7,567 bases of DNA. Origin: an uncultured Lachnospiraceae bacterium (GTDB taxonomy: Bacteria > Bacillota > Clostridia > Lachnospirales > Lachnospiraceae). The stretch is from NCBI GenBank assembly GCA_947178115.1, contig CAMWXF010000074.1:1-7567 (forward strand), read 5' to 3'. The position numbers and the translations under genes are program-made. Under the pieces are notes generated by a model, which was not told where the DNA came from, made no database searches, and worked only from the letters and a program-made list of their open reading frames with translations. Of this stretch, positions 1-6,107 are shown in pieces (positions within the stretch are counted from its first letter, which is position 1; each line of letters begins with the position of its first letter).

Positions 1-1566
1 CGGATAAGCATATCCGCCGAATTCCGTCAACGCCACCACCCGGTCTTTCTGCGGTGAAACCGTAAGTCCGCGTCTGTAGTTATGAATGCTGTACATATCC
101 CCGCCCTTTTGGTCAAACCATCCGCAGGCCTGATTGATCAGCCGGGTCTTATCCAGACTGCGCAGTTTGGCGGTTATTTTCGCGGCATCGAACTGTCCCC
201 ATCCCTCATTAAAAGGAACCCACGCGGCAATACACGGATGATTATATAGCTGTTTTACCATGCCTGTCAGATCACGGCAGTACTGTCGCCTGCCCTCCGG
301 GTCTTCCCGCTTAAATCTTCGGTAATTGCTGTCGGACATTTCTCTGGCAATACTGTCGGAAAAATTCGCAATTCCCGCCACAAATGCCATGTTGTACGCT
401 CCGCCCCCGTTCGGCATATCCTGCCACACCAGCATTCCGATCCTGTCGCAGTGATAATAGAATCTCTCCGATTCCACTTTAACATGCTTGCGGATGGTGT
501 TGTATCCCAGCTCCTTCTGCTTCTCTATGTCATAGACGAGCGCCTCATCGCAGGGCGGCGTCATCAGGCTCTCCGGCCAGTAACCCTGATCTAACAATCC
601 GTTAAAGAAGTATGGCTTGTTATTCAGGAAAAATCTTAATATCCCCTTTGCGTCCCTGTCCACCGAAACTTTGCGCATCCCGAAATAGGACGTGACCACA
701 TCATCTCCCAGCGCAATCTCCACATCATAAAGAAAAGGATCTTCCGGCGACCATGATCGAAAACCGTTAAGACCGATCACACATTCCTTCCCCGGATCGG
801 CCTGCGCCTGCGCAATGACCTTATCCTGTTCCGTGATCGTGATCTGCACGGTCTGCTCACCTTTGCATATTGTTCTTTCCTGATCAGACTTCACCGTTTC
901 CATCGTGCCGGCTCTGCCATTCATCCCCGCAGTCTTAACCTTAAACCGCACCGCACTCTTATCATAAAGCGGCGTAATCTTAACCCACTCGATATATTCT
1001 TCCGGCACGCTCTCCATCCACACTGTCTGCCAGATTCCGCTCTGGGGCGTATAGAACAGCGAACTTAAGATTCCTTTCTTCGAAAGCTTCTGCTTTCCCC
1101 TCGCATGAGGACTGCACTCGGTTTCATCCGTAACACGAAGTGTCAGCACATTTTCATCCTGCAGCATATCTGTCACATCAAAGTGAAACGGCAGATAGCC
1201 ACCCTTATGCTGTCCCAGTGATGTGCCGTTTAGGAATACCTCGCACTCCTGATCGACCGCACCGAAATGAAGGAGCACACGGCTCTTCAAAAACCCTTCC
1301 GGCAGTCTGAAAGTTTTCCGATAATGCAGATACATCCCCGGTTTCAACTGCTCCTCTACGCCGGACAGAACCGTCTCCGGAGAGAAAGGAACCAGAATCT
1401 TTCTGTTATATTCCGCTGCCTCTATCTCCGCCGAATTGCTGATGCAGCAGTCCCACTCCCCGTTCAGATTAAAATAACTGTCCCGCACAAGATTCGGCCG
1501 CGGATACTCCTGCCATACCTGTTCCCGATTCAAATTTCTGCCCCATCTGCTGAACAATTGCGCCAT
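1..1566 (-). CDS. Glycoside hydrolase family 2 protein (beta-galactosidase/beta-glucuronidase type), C-terminus cut by window edge
   Basis: This is a retaining exo-glycosidase that probably cleaves a beta-linked sugar from a small glycoside in the cytoplasm, since no signal peptide is visible. The reading frame is open from the ATG at 1564-1566 to base 1, giving 522 residues. About residues 20-190 form the N-terminal sugar-binding jelly-roll domain, with family-typical HARGKQ (154-159) and SGIWQTVWME (176-185). An immunoglobulin-like domain follows to about 305. The TIM barrel starts near NNKPYFFNG (315-323). WVPFNEGWGQFD (449-460) carries the acid/base E454, and ALTEFGGY (512-519) carries the probable nucleophile E515. 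The 61-residue spacing is plausible for GH2. Probably only the last part of the barrel is missing. The start is supported by AGGAG 7 nt upstream. The gene is divergent from an MFS porter, suggesting import followed by hydrolysis. Substrate cannot be told from this sequence: galactoside, glucuronide and mannoside activities all occur in GH2. Confidence 0.93.
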   Translation of the reverse strand, partial: MAQLFSRWGRNLNREQVWQEYPRPNLVRDSYFNLNGEWDCCISNSAEIEAAEYNRKILVPFSPETVLSGVEEQLKPGMYLHYRKTFRLPEGFLKSRVLLHFGAVDQECEVFLNGTSLGQHKGGYLPFHFDVTDMLQDENVLTLRVTDETECSPHARGKQKLSKKGILSSLFYTPQSGIWQTVWMESVPEEYIEWVKITPLYDKSAVRFKVKTAGMNGRAGTMETVKSDQERTICKGEQTVQITITEQDKVIAQAQADPGKECVIGLNGFRSWSPEDPFLYDVEIALGDDVVTSYFGMRKVSVDRDAKGILRFFLNNKPYFFNGLLDQGYWPESLMTPPCDEALVYDIEKQKELGYNTIRKHVKVESERFYYHCDRIGMLVWQDMPNGGGAYNMAFVAGIANFSDSIAREMSDSNYRRFKREDPEGRRQYCRDLTGMVKQLYNHPCIAAWVPFNEGWGQFDAAKITAKLRSLDKTRLINQACGWFDQKGGDMYSIHNYRRGLTVSPQKDRVVALTEFGGYAYP

Positions 1567-1573
1567 GCTCTCT

Positions 1574-1578
1574 CTCCT
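1574..1578 (-). promoter_or_regulatory. Ribosome binding site of the GH2 gene
   Basis: On the minus strand AGGAG lies 7 nt before the ATG at 1566. This decides the start: the protein then begins MAQLFSRWGRN and reaches the conserved N-terminal domain without an extra leader. Confidence 0.75.
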
Positions 1579-1652
1579 GTTTTTTCCGGTCTGCGACAAT
1601 TCGCGATTTTGATGTATTCTGCCGTTCATCGGCAACATGATATACTGTATTC

Positions 1653-1680
1653 ATTGTATCAGATTTTCATACACTTTCAA
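1653..1680 (-). promoter_or_regulatory. Probable sigma-A promoter of the GH2 gene
   Basis: Read on the minus strand, TTGAAA (1675-1680) and TACAAT (1653-1658) are separated by 16 nt. Both boxes are close to the sigma-A consensus. Transcription would start near 1646, giving a leader of about 80 nt before the ATG at 1566. Position and AT-rich context support it. No experimental evidence is available from sequence alone. Confidence 0.55.
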
Positions 1681-1762
1681 AGTACTATTACGGTATCATA
1701 CAGCATATAAATAAAAAATTTTAGATTGGCTTCGGTCAGTGCCTAACAAGGTTTCAATACCC

Positions 1763-1770
1763 TGTAAACA
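1763..1770. repeat. TGTAAACA element, left member of an inverted pair
   Basis: TGTAAACA here is the exact reverse complement of TGTTTACA at 1854-1861. The two copies flank the probable MFS promoter, this one about 18 nt upstream of the -35 box. Such pairs can be looping operator half-sites, but an 8-nt match in AT-rich DNA can also arise by chance. Confidence 0.3.
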
Positions 1771-1773
1771 ATT

Positions 1774-1789
1774 AAATTCAACCGAATTT
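1774..1789. promoter_or_regulatory. Dyad overlapping the MFS -35 box, candidate operator
   Basis: AAATTC (1774-1779) and GAATTT (1784-1789) are perfect inverted copies around the 4-nt centre AACC. The right arm overlaps the first bases of the TTGATA -35 box at 1788, so a protein bound here could block or recruit polymerase. The regulator is not in the window. The arms are AT-rich, so chance occurrence cannot be excluded. Confidence 0.35.
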
Positions 1790-1815
1790 GATATCTTTTC
1801 TGATATTACTATGAT
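1788..1815 (+). promoter_or_regulatory. Probable sigma-A promoter of the MFS gene
   Basis: TTGATA (1788-1793) and TATGAT (1810-1815) are separated by 16 nt. An overlapping alternative -10 box, TACAAT, lies at 1815-1820 but would need a 21-nt spacer. Transcription would start near 1822, leaving a leader of about 76 nt before the ATG at 1898. Confidence 0.55.
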
Positions 1816-1853
1816 ACAATATGTATAAAGGTACACCACTTATCGTAAAAATA

Positions 1854-1861
1854 TGTTTACA
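1854..1861. repeat. TGTTTACA element, right member of an inverted pair
   Basis: This is the reverse complement of TGTAAACA at 1763-1770. It lies downstream of the expected MFS transcription start. It also forms a local imperfect palindrome with GTAAA at 1845-1849 (GTAAA-N6-TTTAC). Confidence 0.3.
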
Positions 1862-1897
1862 ACATACTTATCAACCTTATGAAAATGACGAAAGGGC

Positions 1898-3196
1898 ATG
1901 GATATCAACATGAAATTAAACTATAAGCAAACGATACTGATCGGTCTGGCATTTCTGTCCATCTCTGCTTTCTGGCAGATGTATGACAATATCATACCGC
2001 TGATTCTCAAGAACTCCTTTGATCTGGGTGAGACCATCACCGGTGTCATTATGGCCGCCGATAATGTCCTGGCACTTTTCCTGCTCCCGTTCTTCGGTTC
2101 GCTTTCGGATAAAACGGATACGAAGATCGGAAAAAGGATGCCTTTTATCTTAACCGGAACCGGCCTGTCGGTTATTTTCCTACTGCTTCTGCCCGCCGCA
2201 GACCGTGCCAGAAATCTGCCCTTATTTATTGTCGTATTGTTTCTGGTACTGTTAGCCATGGGGCTTTACCGTTCTCCCTCCGTTGCGCTTATGCCGGATC
2301 TGACGCCGAAACCCCTGCGCAGTAAGGGAAACGCAGTCATCAATCTGATGGGTGCCGTGGGCGGTGTCTATTCACTTATTATGATACGCGCACTGGTGGG
2401 AAGCGGTGCAACACCGAATTATTTTCCGCTGTTTTCTTCCGTTGCCCTGTTGATGATCGTGTCTGTTGGGGTCCTCTTTTGTACCATAAAGGAAAAAAAG
2501 ATTTCGAATGAAATAGATGATGCAAATGAAATGAGTTCGGATACCGAGGAAAACTCCGCGAAATCCGCGGCAGGTTCCGCCCTGCCTCCGGATGTCAGAC
2601 GCAGCCTGATTTTCATACTGCTCTCCATCGCGCTGTGGTATATCGCCTACAATGCGGTCACCACCGCCTTCTCCCGCTACGCAACGCATGTCTGGGGAAT
2701 GGAACACGGCGGATATGCCAACTGTCTGATGGTAGCGACAGTCGCCGCAATTGTCAGCTATATTCCGATCGGTGCGCTTTCCAGCCGCATCGGCCGCAAA
2801 CGGACGATCCTCATCGGCGTTGTGCTGTTGGCGCTCTGCTATCTGTGCGCCTCCTTTTACAACAGTTATCATGTGTCGATGAATCTGTTCTTTGGAATCA
2901 TCGGTTTCGCCTGGGCGGCGATTAATGTCAATTCTTTCCCCATGGTTGTGGAGATCGCTTCCTCGGGAGACGTGGGCAAATATACCGGATATTACTATAC
3001 CTTCTCGATGGCTGCGCAGGTAGTCACCCCGATCCTCTCCGGATATCTGCTGGAACACATCTCCTACCGGACGCTGTTCCCCTATTCCGCGTTCTTCTCC
3101 GTTCTGGCATTTCTCACCATGCTGATGGTAAAACACGGGGATTCGAAGCCGGAGAAAAAGGGAAGTATGCTGGAAAACTTTGATGTGGATGATTGA
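1898..3196 (+). CDS. MFS transporter, SLC45/GPH-like, probable sugar porter
   Basis: This is a 432-residue inner-membrane carrier with about 12 hydrophobic helices, probably a cation-coupled sugar or glycoside importer. An MFS motif-A-like loop follows helix 2 (GSLSD...GKR, residues 67-80) and repeats in the second half (GALSSRIGRKR, 292-302). Helix 1 holds a buried acidic residue (WQMYDN, D30). YRSPSVALMPDLTPKPLRSKG after helix 4 resembles the SLC45/GPH sugar porters; this likeness is from memory. A charged, Ser/Glu-rich cytoplasmic loop (about 198-232) joins the two halves. Start choice is uncertain: AAAGGG at 1891-1896 is only 1 nt from the first ATG and 13 nt from a second ATG at 1910 (residue 5), and both spacings are poor. 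The divergent GH2 gene suggests a shared substrate. The gene converges on the lipoprotein gene with 3 nt between stops and no visible terminator. Confidence 0.92.
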   Translation: MDINMKLNYKQTILIGLAFLSISAFWQMYDNIIPLILKNSFDLGETITGVIMAADNVLALFLLPFFGSLSDKTDTKIGKRMPFILTGTGLSVIFLLLLPAADRARNLPLFIVVLFLVLLAMGLYRSPSVALMPDLTPKPLRSKGNAVINLMGAVGGVYSLIMIRALVGSGATPNYFPLFSSVALLMIVSVGVLFCTIKEKKISNEIDDANEMSSDTEENSAKSAAGSALPPDVRRSLIFILLSIALWYIAYNAVTTAFSRYATHVWGMEHGGYANCLMVATVAAIVSYIPIGALSSRIGRKRTILIGVVLLALCYLCASFYNSYHVSMNLFFGIIGFAWAAINVNSFPMVVEIASSGDVGKYTGYYYTFSMAAQVVTPILSGYLLEHISYRTLFPYSAFFSVLAFLTMLMVKHGDSKPEKKGSMLENFDVDD

Positions 3197-3199
3197 TCG

Positions 3200-3898
3200 T
3201 TATTTCACATGAATCGTAGCCGCGCTGGCTTCATACGCTTCCATCCTGTCATAGTCACTTGTCTGGGAGTAGATGACCATATAACTTTTATCCGCATTGA
3301 TGACATATGCAAGCTGTGTGATCTGAATTCCTTCCACTTGATAATGGCACAGAATCCGGAATGCCGGATAGCCATCGATTTTCACGCTCTCGAAACTGTC
3401 TACGCTTACCTCGATATCTTCCTCGTAGGTCTGGCGTAGACTTTCCTGTGTCTGCTCTGTAAAAGTCTCCTGCGTCATAAGCTGCAGGGATGTGTCCTGG
3501 TCCATGGCGGTGTAATAGATCGAGGAAGCGTCTATCGGATATCGCTCCGTCACATACACATCCGCCATCTCCTCAGACTCTTCAAAGCCTTCCGGCAGGT
3601 CGAAAGTACAGCCCCTCGTAGTGCGCTTCGGCTCCATCACGGAAGTATCCATATCATTTTCTTCCAAAAGCTCCGCCGTGAGCTCCTGACGTGTCTCTTC
3701 GTCGATCTCCATCTGCGCCATGGACGCACTCATCTGCTCCGGTGTCAGAAGCGTGACCTGTTCTGTCACATCCGCTGTCTGTGCCTGCGTCTCCACGGCT
3801 TCTTGCTTACCGCACCCTGTTATTAACAGCAATGTTCCTATTGTAGCACAAATGACCGCAAAAAATTTATTGTTCAAATTATGTACCTCTCTATCCAT
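3200..3898 (-). CDS. Secreted lipoprotein with a possible PsbP/DcrB-like domain
   Basis: This is a 232-residue protein probably anchored to the outer face of the membrane. The signal peptide has a short n-region, a hydrophobic core (about 12-26) and a lipobox LITGC, so C29 would be the lipidated first mature residue. Residues 33-95 are a flexible linker rich in Glu, Gln, Thr and Met. About residues 98-232 look like one folded alpha/beta domain: it opens with CTFDLPEGFEE and has KIDGYPAFRI and TQLAYVINADKSYMVIYS near the end. That layout resembles Mog1/PsbP/DcrB-type lipoproteins; this is a recollection of the fold family, not a search result. The start is supported by AGGATGA 7 nt upstream. 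Function is unknown. It lies 155 nt downstream of the DUF1540 gene, and I saw no clear promoter in that gap. Confidence 0.87.
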   Translation of the reverse strand: MDREVHNLNNKFFAVICATIGTLLLITGCGKQEAVETQAQTADVTEQVTLLTPEQMSASMAQMEIDEETRQELTAELLEENDMDTSVMEPKRTTRGCTFDLPEGFEESEEMADVYVTERYPIDASSIYYTAMDQDTSLQLMTQETFTEQTQESLRQTYEEDIEVSVDSFESVKIDGYPAFRILCHYQVEGIQITQLAYVINADKSYMVIYSQTSDYDRMEAYEASAATIHVK

Positions 3899-4053
3899 GT
3901 CTATATCATCCTATTACATGCTTATGCACCCGATGCCTTCAAAACGCCTTCTATGTAGTGCGCTGTCTACCCATGGTGTTATAACTCACCCTCACTCCGA
4001 TTATTACATCAATACACATACTATCAGCGTGGGGACAGCCAGCGCCTCTTCGC

Positions 4054-4368
4054 CTATGATTCCTTGAAAGTGGCACATTCCGTTCCGGCACATGTGTATG
4101 CACCGCCACCCTTAATATCTACGTGCTCCGCATGGCATTTATAATTACTATTATACACACATTTGGTCGCTTCACAATCAATACTGATCGTTTTGCAGGG
4201 ATGCTCCAGAGAACTGGTATAGGAACCTTCTCTTTTCTGCGCAAAACTTTCACAGCATGTATCCGTACAGCAGTCCGCATGTTTGCCGCCTACCATAATA
4301 TCGCCTTTGCAGCAGCATTTCTCCTTATTGTAGGAACAATTTTCAACTCCACATTTTAATTCAGCCAT
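4054..4368 (-). CDS. Cysteine-rich protein with two DUF1540 domains
   Basis: This is a 104-residue cytoplasmic protein of unknown function. It holds two DUF1540-like modules. The first spans about residues 4-42 (LKCGVENCSYN ... CCESF) and the second about 61-101 (ISIDCEATKCVYN ... ECATF). Both follow the pattern C-x4-C-x-Y-N, a central C-x-(A/G) segment and a closing T-x-C-x-(S/T)-F-like end. There are 15 cysteines (about 14%), including a CCC run at 18-20 and CC pairs at 33-34 and 38-39, which suggests metal binding; that is inference. An in-frame ATG 14 codons upstream (4410) exists, but AGGAGG sits 5 nt before the ATG at 4366-4368, so the shorter start is preferred. The gene lies 80 nt after the GT39 gene on the same strand. 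Confidence 0.93.
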   Translation of the reverse strand: MAELKCGVENCSYNKEKCCCKGDIMVGGKHADCCTDTCCESFAQKREGSYTSSLEHPCKTISIDCEATKCVYNSNYKCHAEHVDIKGGGAYTCAGTECATFKES

Positions 4369-4440
4369 AATAACCTCCTGTTCACCGCATATTGACACAC
4401 CACAGCGCATGTCTGCCTTTTATCTACACAAGGTTATTAT
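4367..4440 (-). repeat. 10-bp inverted repeat covering the DUF1540 start region
   Basis: On the plus strand ATAATAACCT (4367-4376) and AGGTTATTAT (4431-4440) are exact reverse complements 54 nt apart. In minus-strand RNA the downstream arm includes part of the Shine-Dalgarno, the spacer and the first two bases of the AUG. Pairing would hide the start site, but only in transcripts that begin upstream of 4440. The stem is AU-rich and of modest strength, so a regulatory role is a hypothesis. Confidence 0.4.
4374..4379 (-). promoter_or_regulatory. Strong Shine-Dalgarno of the DUF1540 gene
   Basis: AGGAGG on the minus strand, 5 nt before the ATG at 4368. It is a full consensus match and fixes the start at MAELKCGVENC. 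Its last three bases belong to the 10-bp inverted repeat at 4367-4376 / 4431-4440. Confidence 0.9.
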
Positions 4441-4448
4441 TGCCTCGA

Positions 4449-6080
4449 TCAGAATATCTTATACAGATTAAACCAATATCGTTCTAAAAGATAACTGCCA
4501 GTCTCTTCCACCTTAAGACTATCCGCTTTCCACTCGGCCACGATATCCTCGCGGCTGTTAAAACTGCCGATAAACCAGACCCGTCTGCCGTCCTCACACC
4601 ACGCTTTAATCGCCTGCACATCTTCCACCGTATCATAGGGTCTGATGATTTCCTGAATCAAGGTTTCCGGTGTATTGCACCATAGATAGCTTTCCGTGGC
4701 AGCATCTAGGTAATAAGAAGTCACCGCCTGCACCTGATCAAAATTATAAATAACGATATCGTCGGGCGCAATGGCAGATAATGCCTCCCCGGTCTGCTGC
4801 ATATGCAGGATCTTGTACTCTTCTTCTCCCATAAAAGCCCGATAATCGCGGAGTCCGATAATAAGCATGCAGATCGTGATTGCGGTAAAAAACAACTTAC
4901 AAATATTCTTTCTGCTCTCTTCCCATATCTCGTTAAACGCCACTGCAAACCCCAGCCAGAAACATCCCAACGCCGGAATCATATAGCGGTAGACGAAGAT
5001 CGGTCGTAACAGTGCAGAAGCCACAAACCCAAAGACTACTAAGCCGATCAACACACCGACACCTGCAATTGCGAATCCAAAGTGATTTGAGGACTGTATT
5101 CCAGATCGAACCGGTTCTTCACTGTCGATTTCACTCTTATTTTGTACGTTTTTGTATTTTTCTATACCATAATGGTAGACTTTTGTCGCCCCATATACAA
5201 ATACAAGAGCACAGATCACAAACATGACTACCGCCAGCATAACGCTCAAAATCCCATTGGTAAACGCCGGTTTCATCACAAACTTCACACAGCCTCCCAG
5301 AGAACGCCATGTAAGCGGCAGTATCCAATAGTTCTCTCTGACTGTCGTAATTTGTCCGACCAGCGCATAGAGCCACGGAATATAGCCTGCAACAGAAATT
5401 GCCGCCCAAAGGAGCCATTCTTTTATTCTGTTCCGATCTTCCAATAAAAATACAATCAGCACATACAGATAGACCATGATCACCGCAACGCAGGCAAAAT
5501 ACTGTGTATAAGCGGCGGCAAGTCCGTAACCGATCAGTGCGGCGGCATGAATCTGCCGCATGTGCGCACGTGCACCGACTGTCGCACTTCCCGCCGTAAT
5601 CGTTCCGTAAGCATGCAGAAACGCCGCCGTCACAAAGAGCAGGGCAAAGCTGTACATCCGCACTTCCACCGTATATGCGCTAAGCTGCGGCATGGCAATG
5701 GCACAGAACATAAAAAGACCGCCCGTAAAAATACCGAATCTCTTGCGAATGAATGTCACGCTGTACGCAAACAGGATAAAATACGGAAGCACCGACACTA
5801 CCTTGGCAATCACCACGGCATTCGTCTGTGCCGATATTAGTTTACATAACTCTAGCACAAACTTGACAATACAATAATACAGCGGAGGATGAACGTCCCT
5901 CGCCGTAAACGCAATTAAATCACCGTAGGAATGTTCTATCATCCCCACGGTGAATAATTCATCATACCAGATATCATTGCTAAAGCATAACATCAGGCTT
6001 CTCAATAACATTACTGCACTGATTCCCAGGAAAAGATATCCGAAGATATCTTTTCCCGATATTTTTCGTGTTCGATTCAT
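4449..6080 (-). CDS. GT-C membrane glycosyltransferase, family 39 (PMT/ArnT-like)
   Basis: This is a 543-residue multi-pass membrane enzyme that probably transfers a sugar from a polyprenyl-phosphate donor to an extracytoplasmic acceptor. The first helix (about 12-33) is followed by an external loop with IWYDELFT, whose D40-E41 is the likely catalytic/metal site of GT-C enzymes, and RDVHPPLYY (61-69), typical of GT39. VEVRMYS (138-144) and YTQYFA (191-196) also match the family layout. I estimate 10 or more helices. A polar loop near residues 300-335 splits the membrane part, and the last 110 or so residues form a soluble external domain. It starts 27 nt after thrS and is probably co-transcribed. 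The ribosome binding site is weak: GGAG 11 nt or AGAG 4 nt before the ATG. The acceptor is unknown: teichoic acid, surface glycan or protein are all possible. A strong hairpin lies in codons 8-19. Confidence 0.92.
   Translation of the reverse strand: MNRTRKISGKDIFGYLFLGISAVMLLRSLMLCFSNDIWYDELFTVGMIEHSYGDLIAFTARDVHPPLYYCIVKFVLELCKLISAQTNAVVIAKVVSVLPYFILFAYSVTFIRKRFGIFTGGLFMFCAIAMPQLSAYTVEVRMYSFALLFVTAAFLHAYGTITAGSATVGARAHMRQIHAAALIGYGLAAAYTQYFACVAVIMVYLYVLIVFLLEDRNRIKEWLLWAAISVAGYIPWLYALVGQITTVRENYWILPLTWRSLGGCVKFVMKPAFTNGILSVMLAVVMFVICALVFVYGATKVYHYGIEKYKNVQNKSEIDSEEPVRSGIQSSNHFGFAIAGVGVLIGLVVFGFVASALLRPIFVYRYMIPALGCFWLGFAVAFNEIWEESRKNICKLFFTAITICMLIIGLRDYRAFMGEEEYKILHMQQTGEALSAIAPDDIVIYNFDQVQAVTSYYLDAATESYLWCNTPETLIQEIIRPYDTVEDVQAIKAWCEDGRRVWFIGSFNSREDIVAEWKADSLKVEETGSYLLERYWFNLYKIF
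6026..6059 (-). repeat. Perfect inverted repeat with UUCG tetraloop inside the GT39 message
   Basis: In minus-strand RNA, arms GGAAAAGAUAUC (6056-6045) and GAUAUCUUUUCC (6040-6029) are exact complements around the loop UUCG, closed by a C-G pair. That is the classic extra-stable C(UUCG)G form. Three more pairs (G-U, C-G, U-G) can extend the stem to 15 bp, over 6026-6059. It starts about 22-25 nt after the A of the GT39 start codon. It is not followed by a U-run in the direction of transcription, so it does not look like an intrinsic terminator for the operon. Confidence 0.85.
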
Positions 6081-6107
6081 TTTACTCTGTACTCCGCACT
6101 GCCCGAC

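Larger units (their letters stand above)
1567..1897. promoter_or_regulatory. Divergent control region between the GH2 and MFS genes
   Basis: This 331-nt stretch holds no convincing gene. It is AT-rich, especially 1640-1865, and contains a probable promoter in each direction, the GH2 ribosome binding site, a 16-nt dyad next to the MFS -35 box, and two TGTAAACA elements in inverted orientation. A short GCCG/CGGC stem (1621-1633) lies in the GH2 leader, and a small ATAC-T-GTAT palindrome (1642-1650) lies at the expected GH2 transcription start. I looked for a catabolite-repression cre site of the usual 14-bp form and did not find a good one. Confidence 0.7.

Noticed and set aside
1469..1654. A minus-strand frame starting in the GH2 leader
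   Set aside because: It is out of frame with GH2, overlaps its conserved N-terminus and has no good ribosome binding site of its own.
1267..1710. A 147-codon plus-strand frame over the GH2 start and the intergenic region
   Set aside because: It lies mostly antisense to the conserved GH2 N-terminal domain, crosses both the GH2 ribosome binding site and promoter, and its product resembles no family.
2372..3136. A long open frame (254 codons) antisense to the MFS gene
   Set aside because: It mirrors the coding frame of a clear MFS protein, has a composition rich in His, Arg, Asp and Gln without recognisable domains, and no ribosome binding site stands out. It is a codon-bias shadow.
4021..4053. 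Possible terminator hairpin after the DUF1540 gene
   Set aside because: Only a short bulged GCG(C)TGG/CCACGC stem is present, with no T-run after it on the minus strand.
4369..4410. Fourteen-codon N-terminal extension of the DUF1540 protein
   Set aside because: The AGGAGG and spacer would then be coding, while they sit at ideal distance from the inner ATG, and the extension adds no domain.
5542..5559. GCGGCA-N6-TGCCGC inverted repeat inside GT39
   Set aside because: Six-bp arms in GC-rich Ala/Gly-type codons are expected by chance, and nothing around it suggests a function.
6029..6072. The UUCG stem read on the plus strand as an intrinsic terminator
   Set aside because: It is followed by CCGATATTTTT rather than an immediate T-run, and no plus-strand gene nearby needs terminating.
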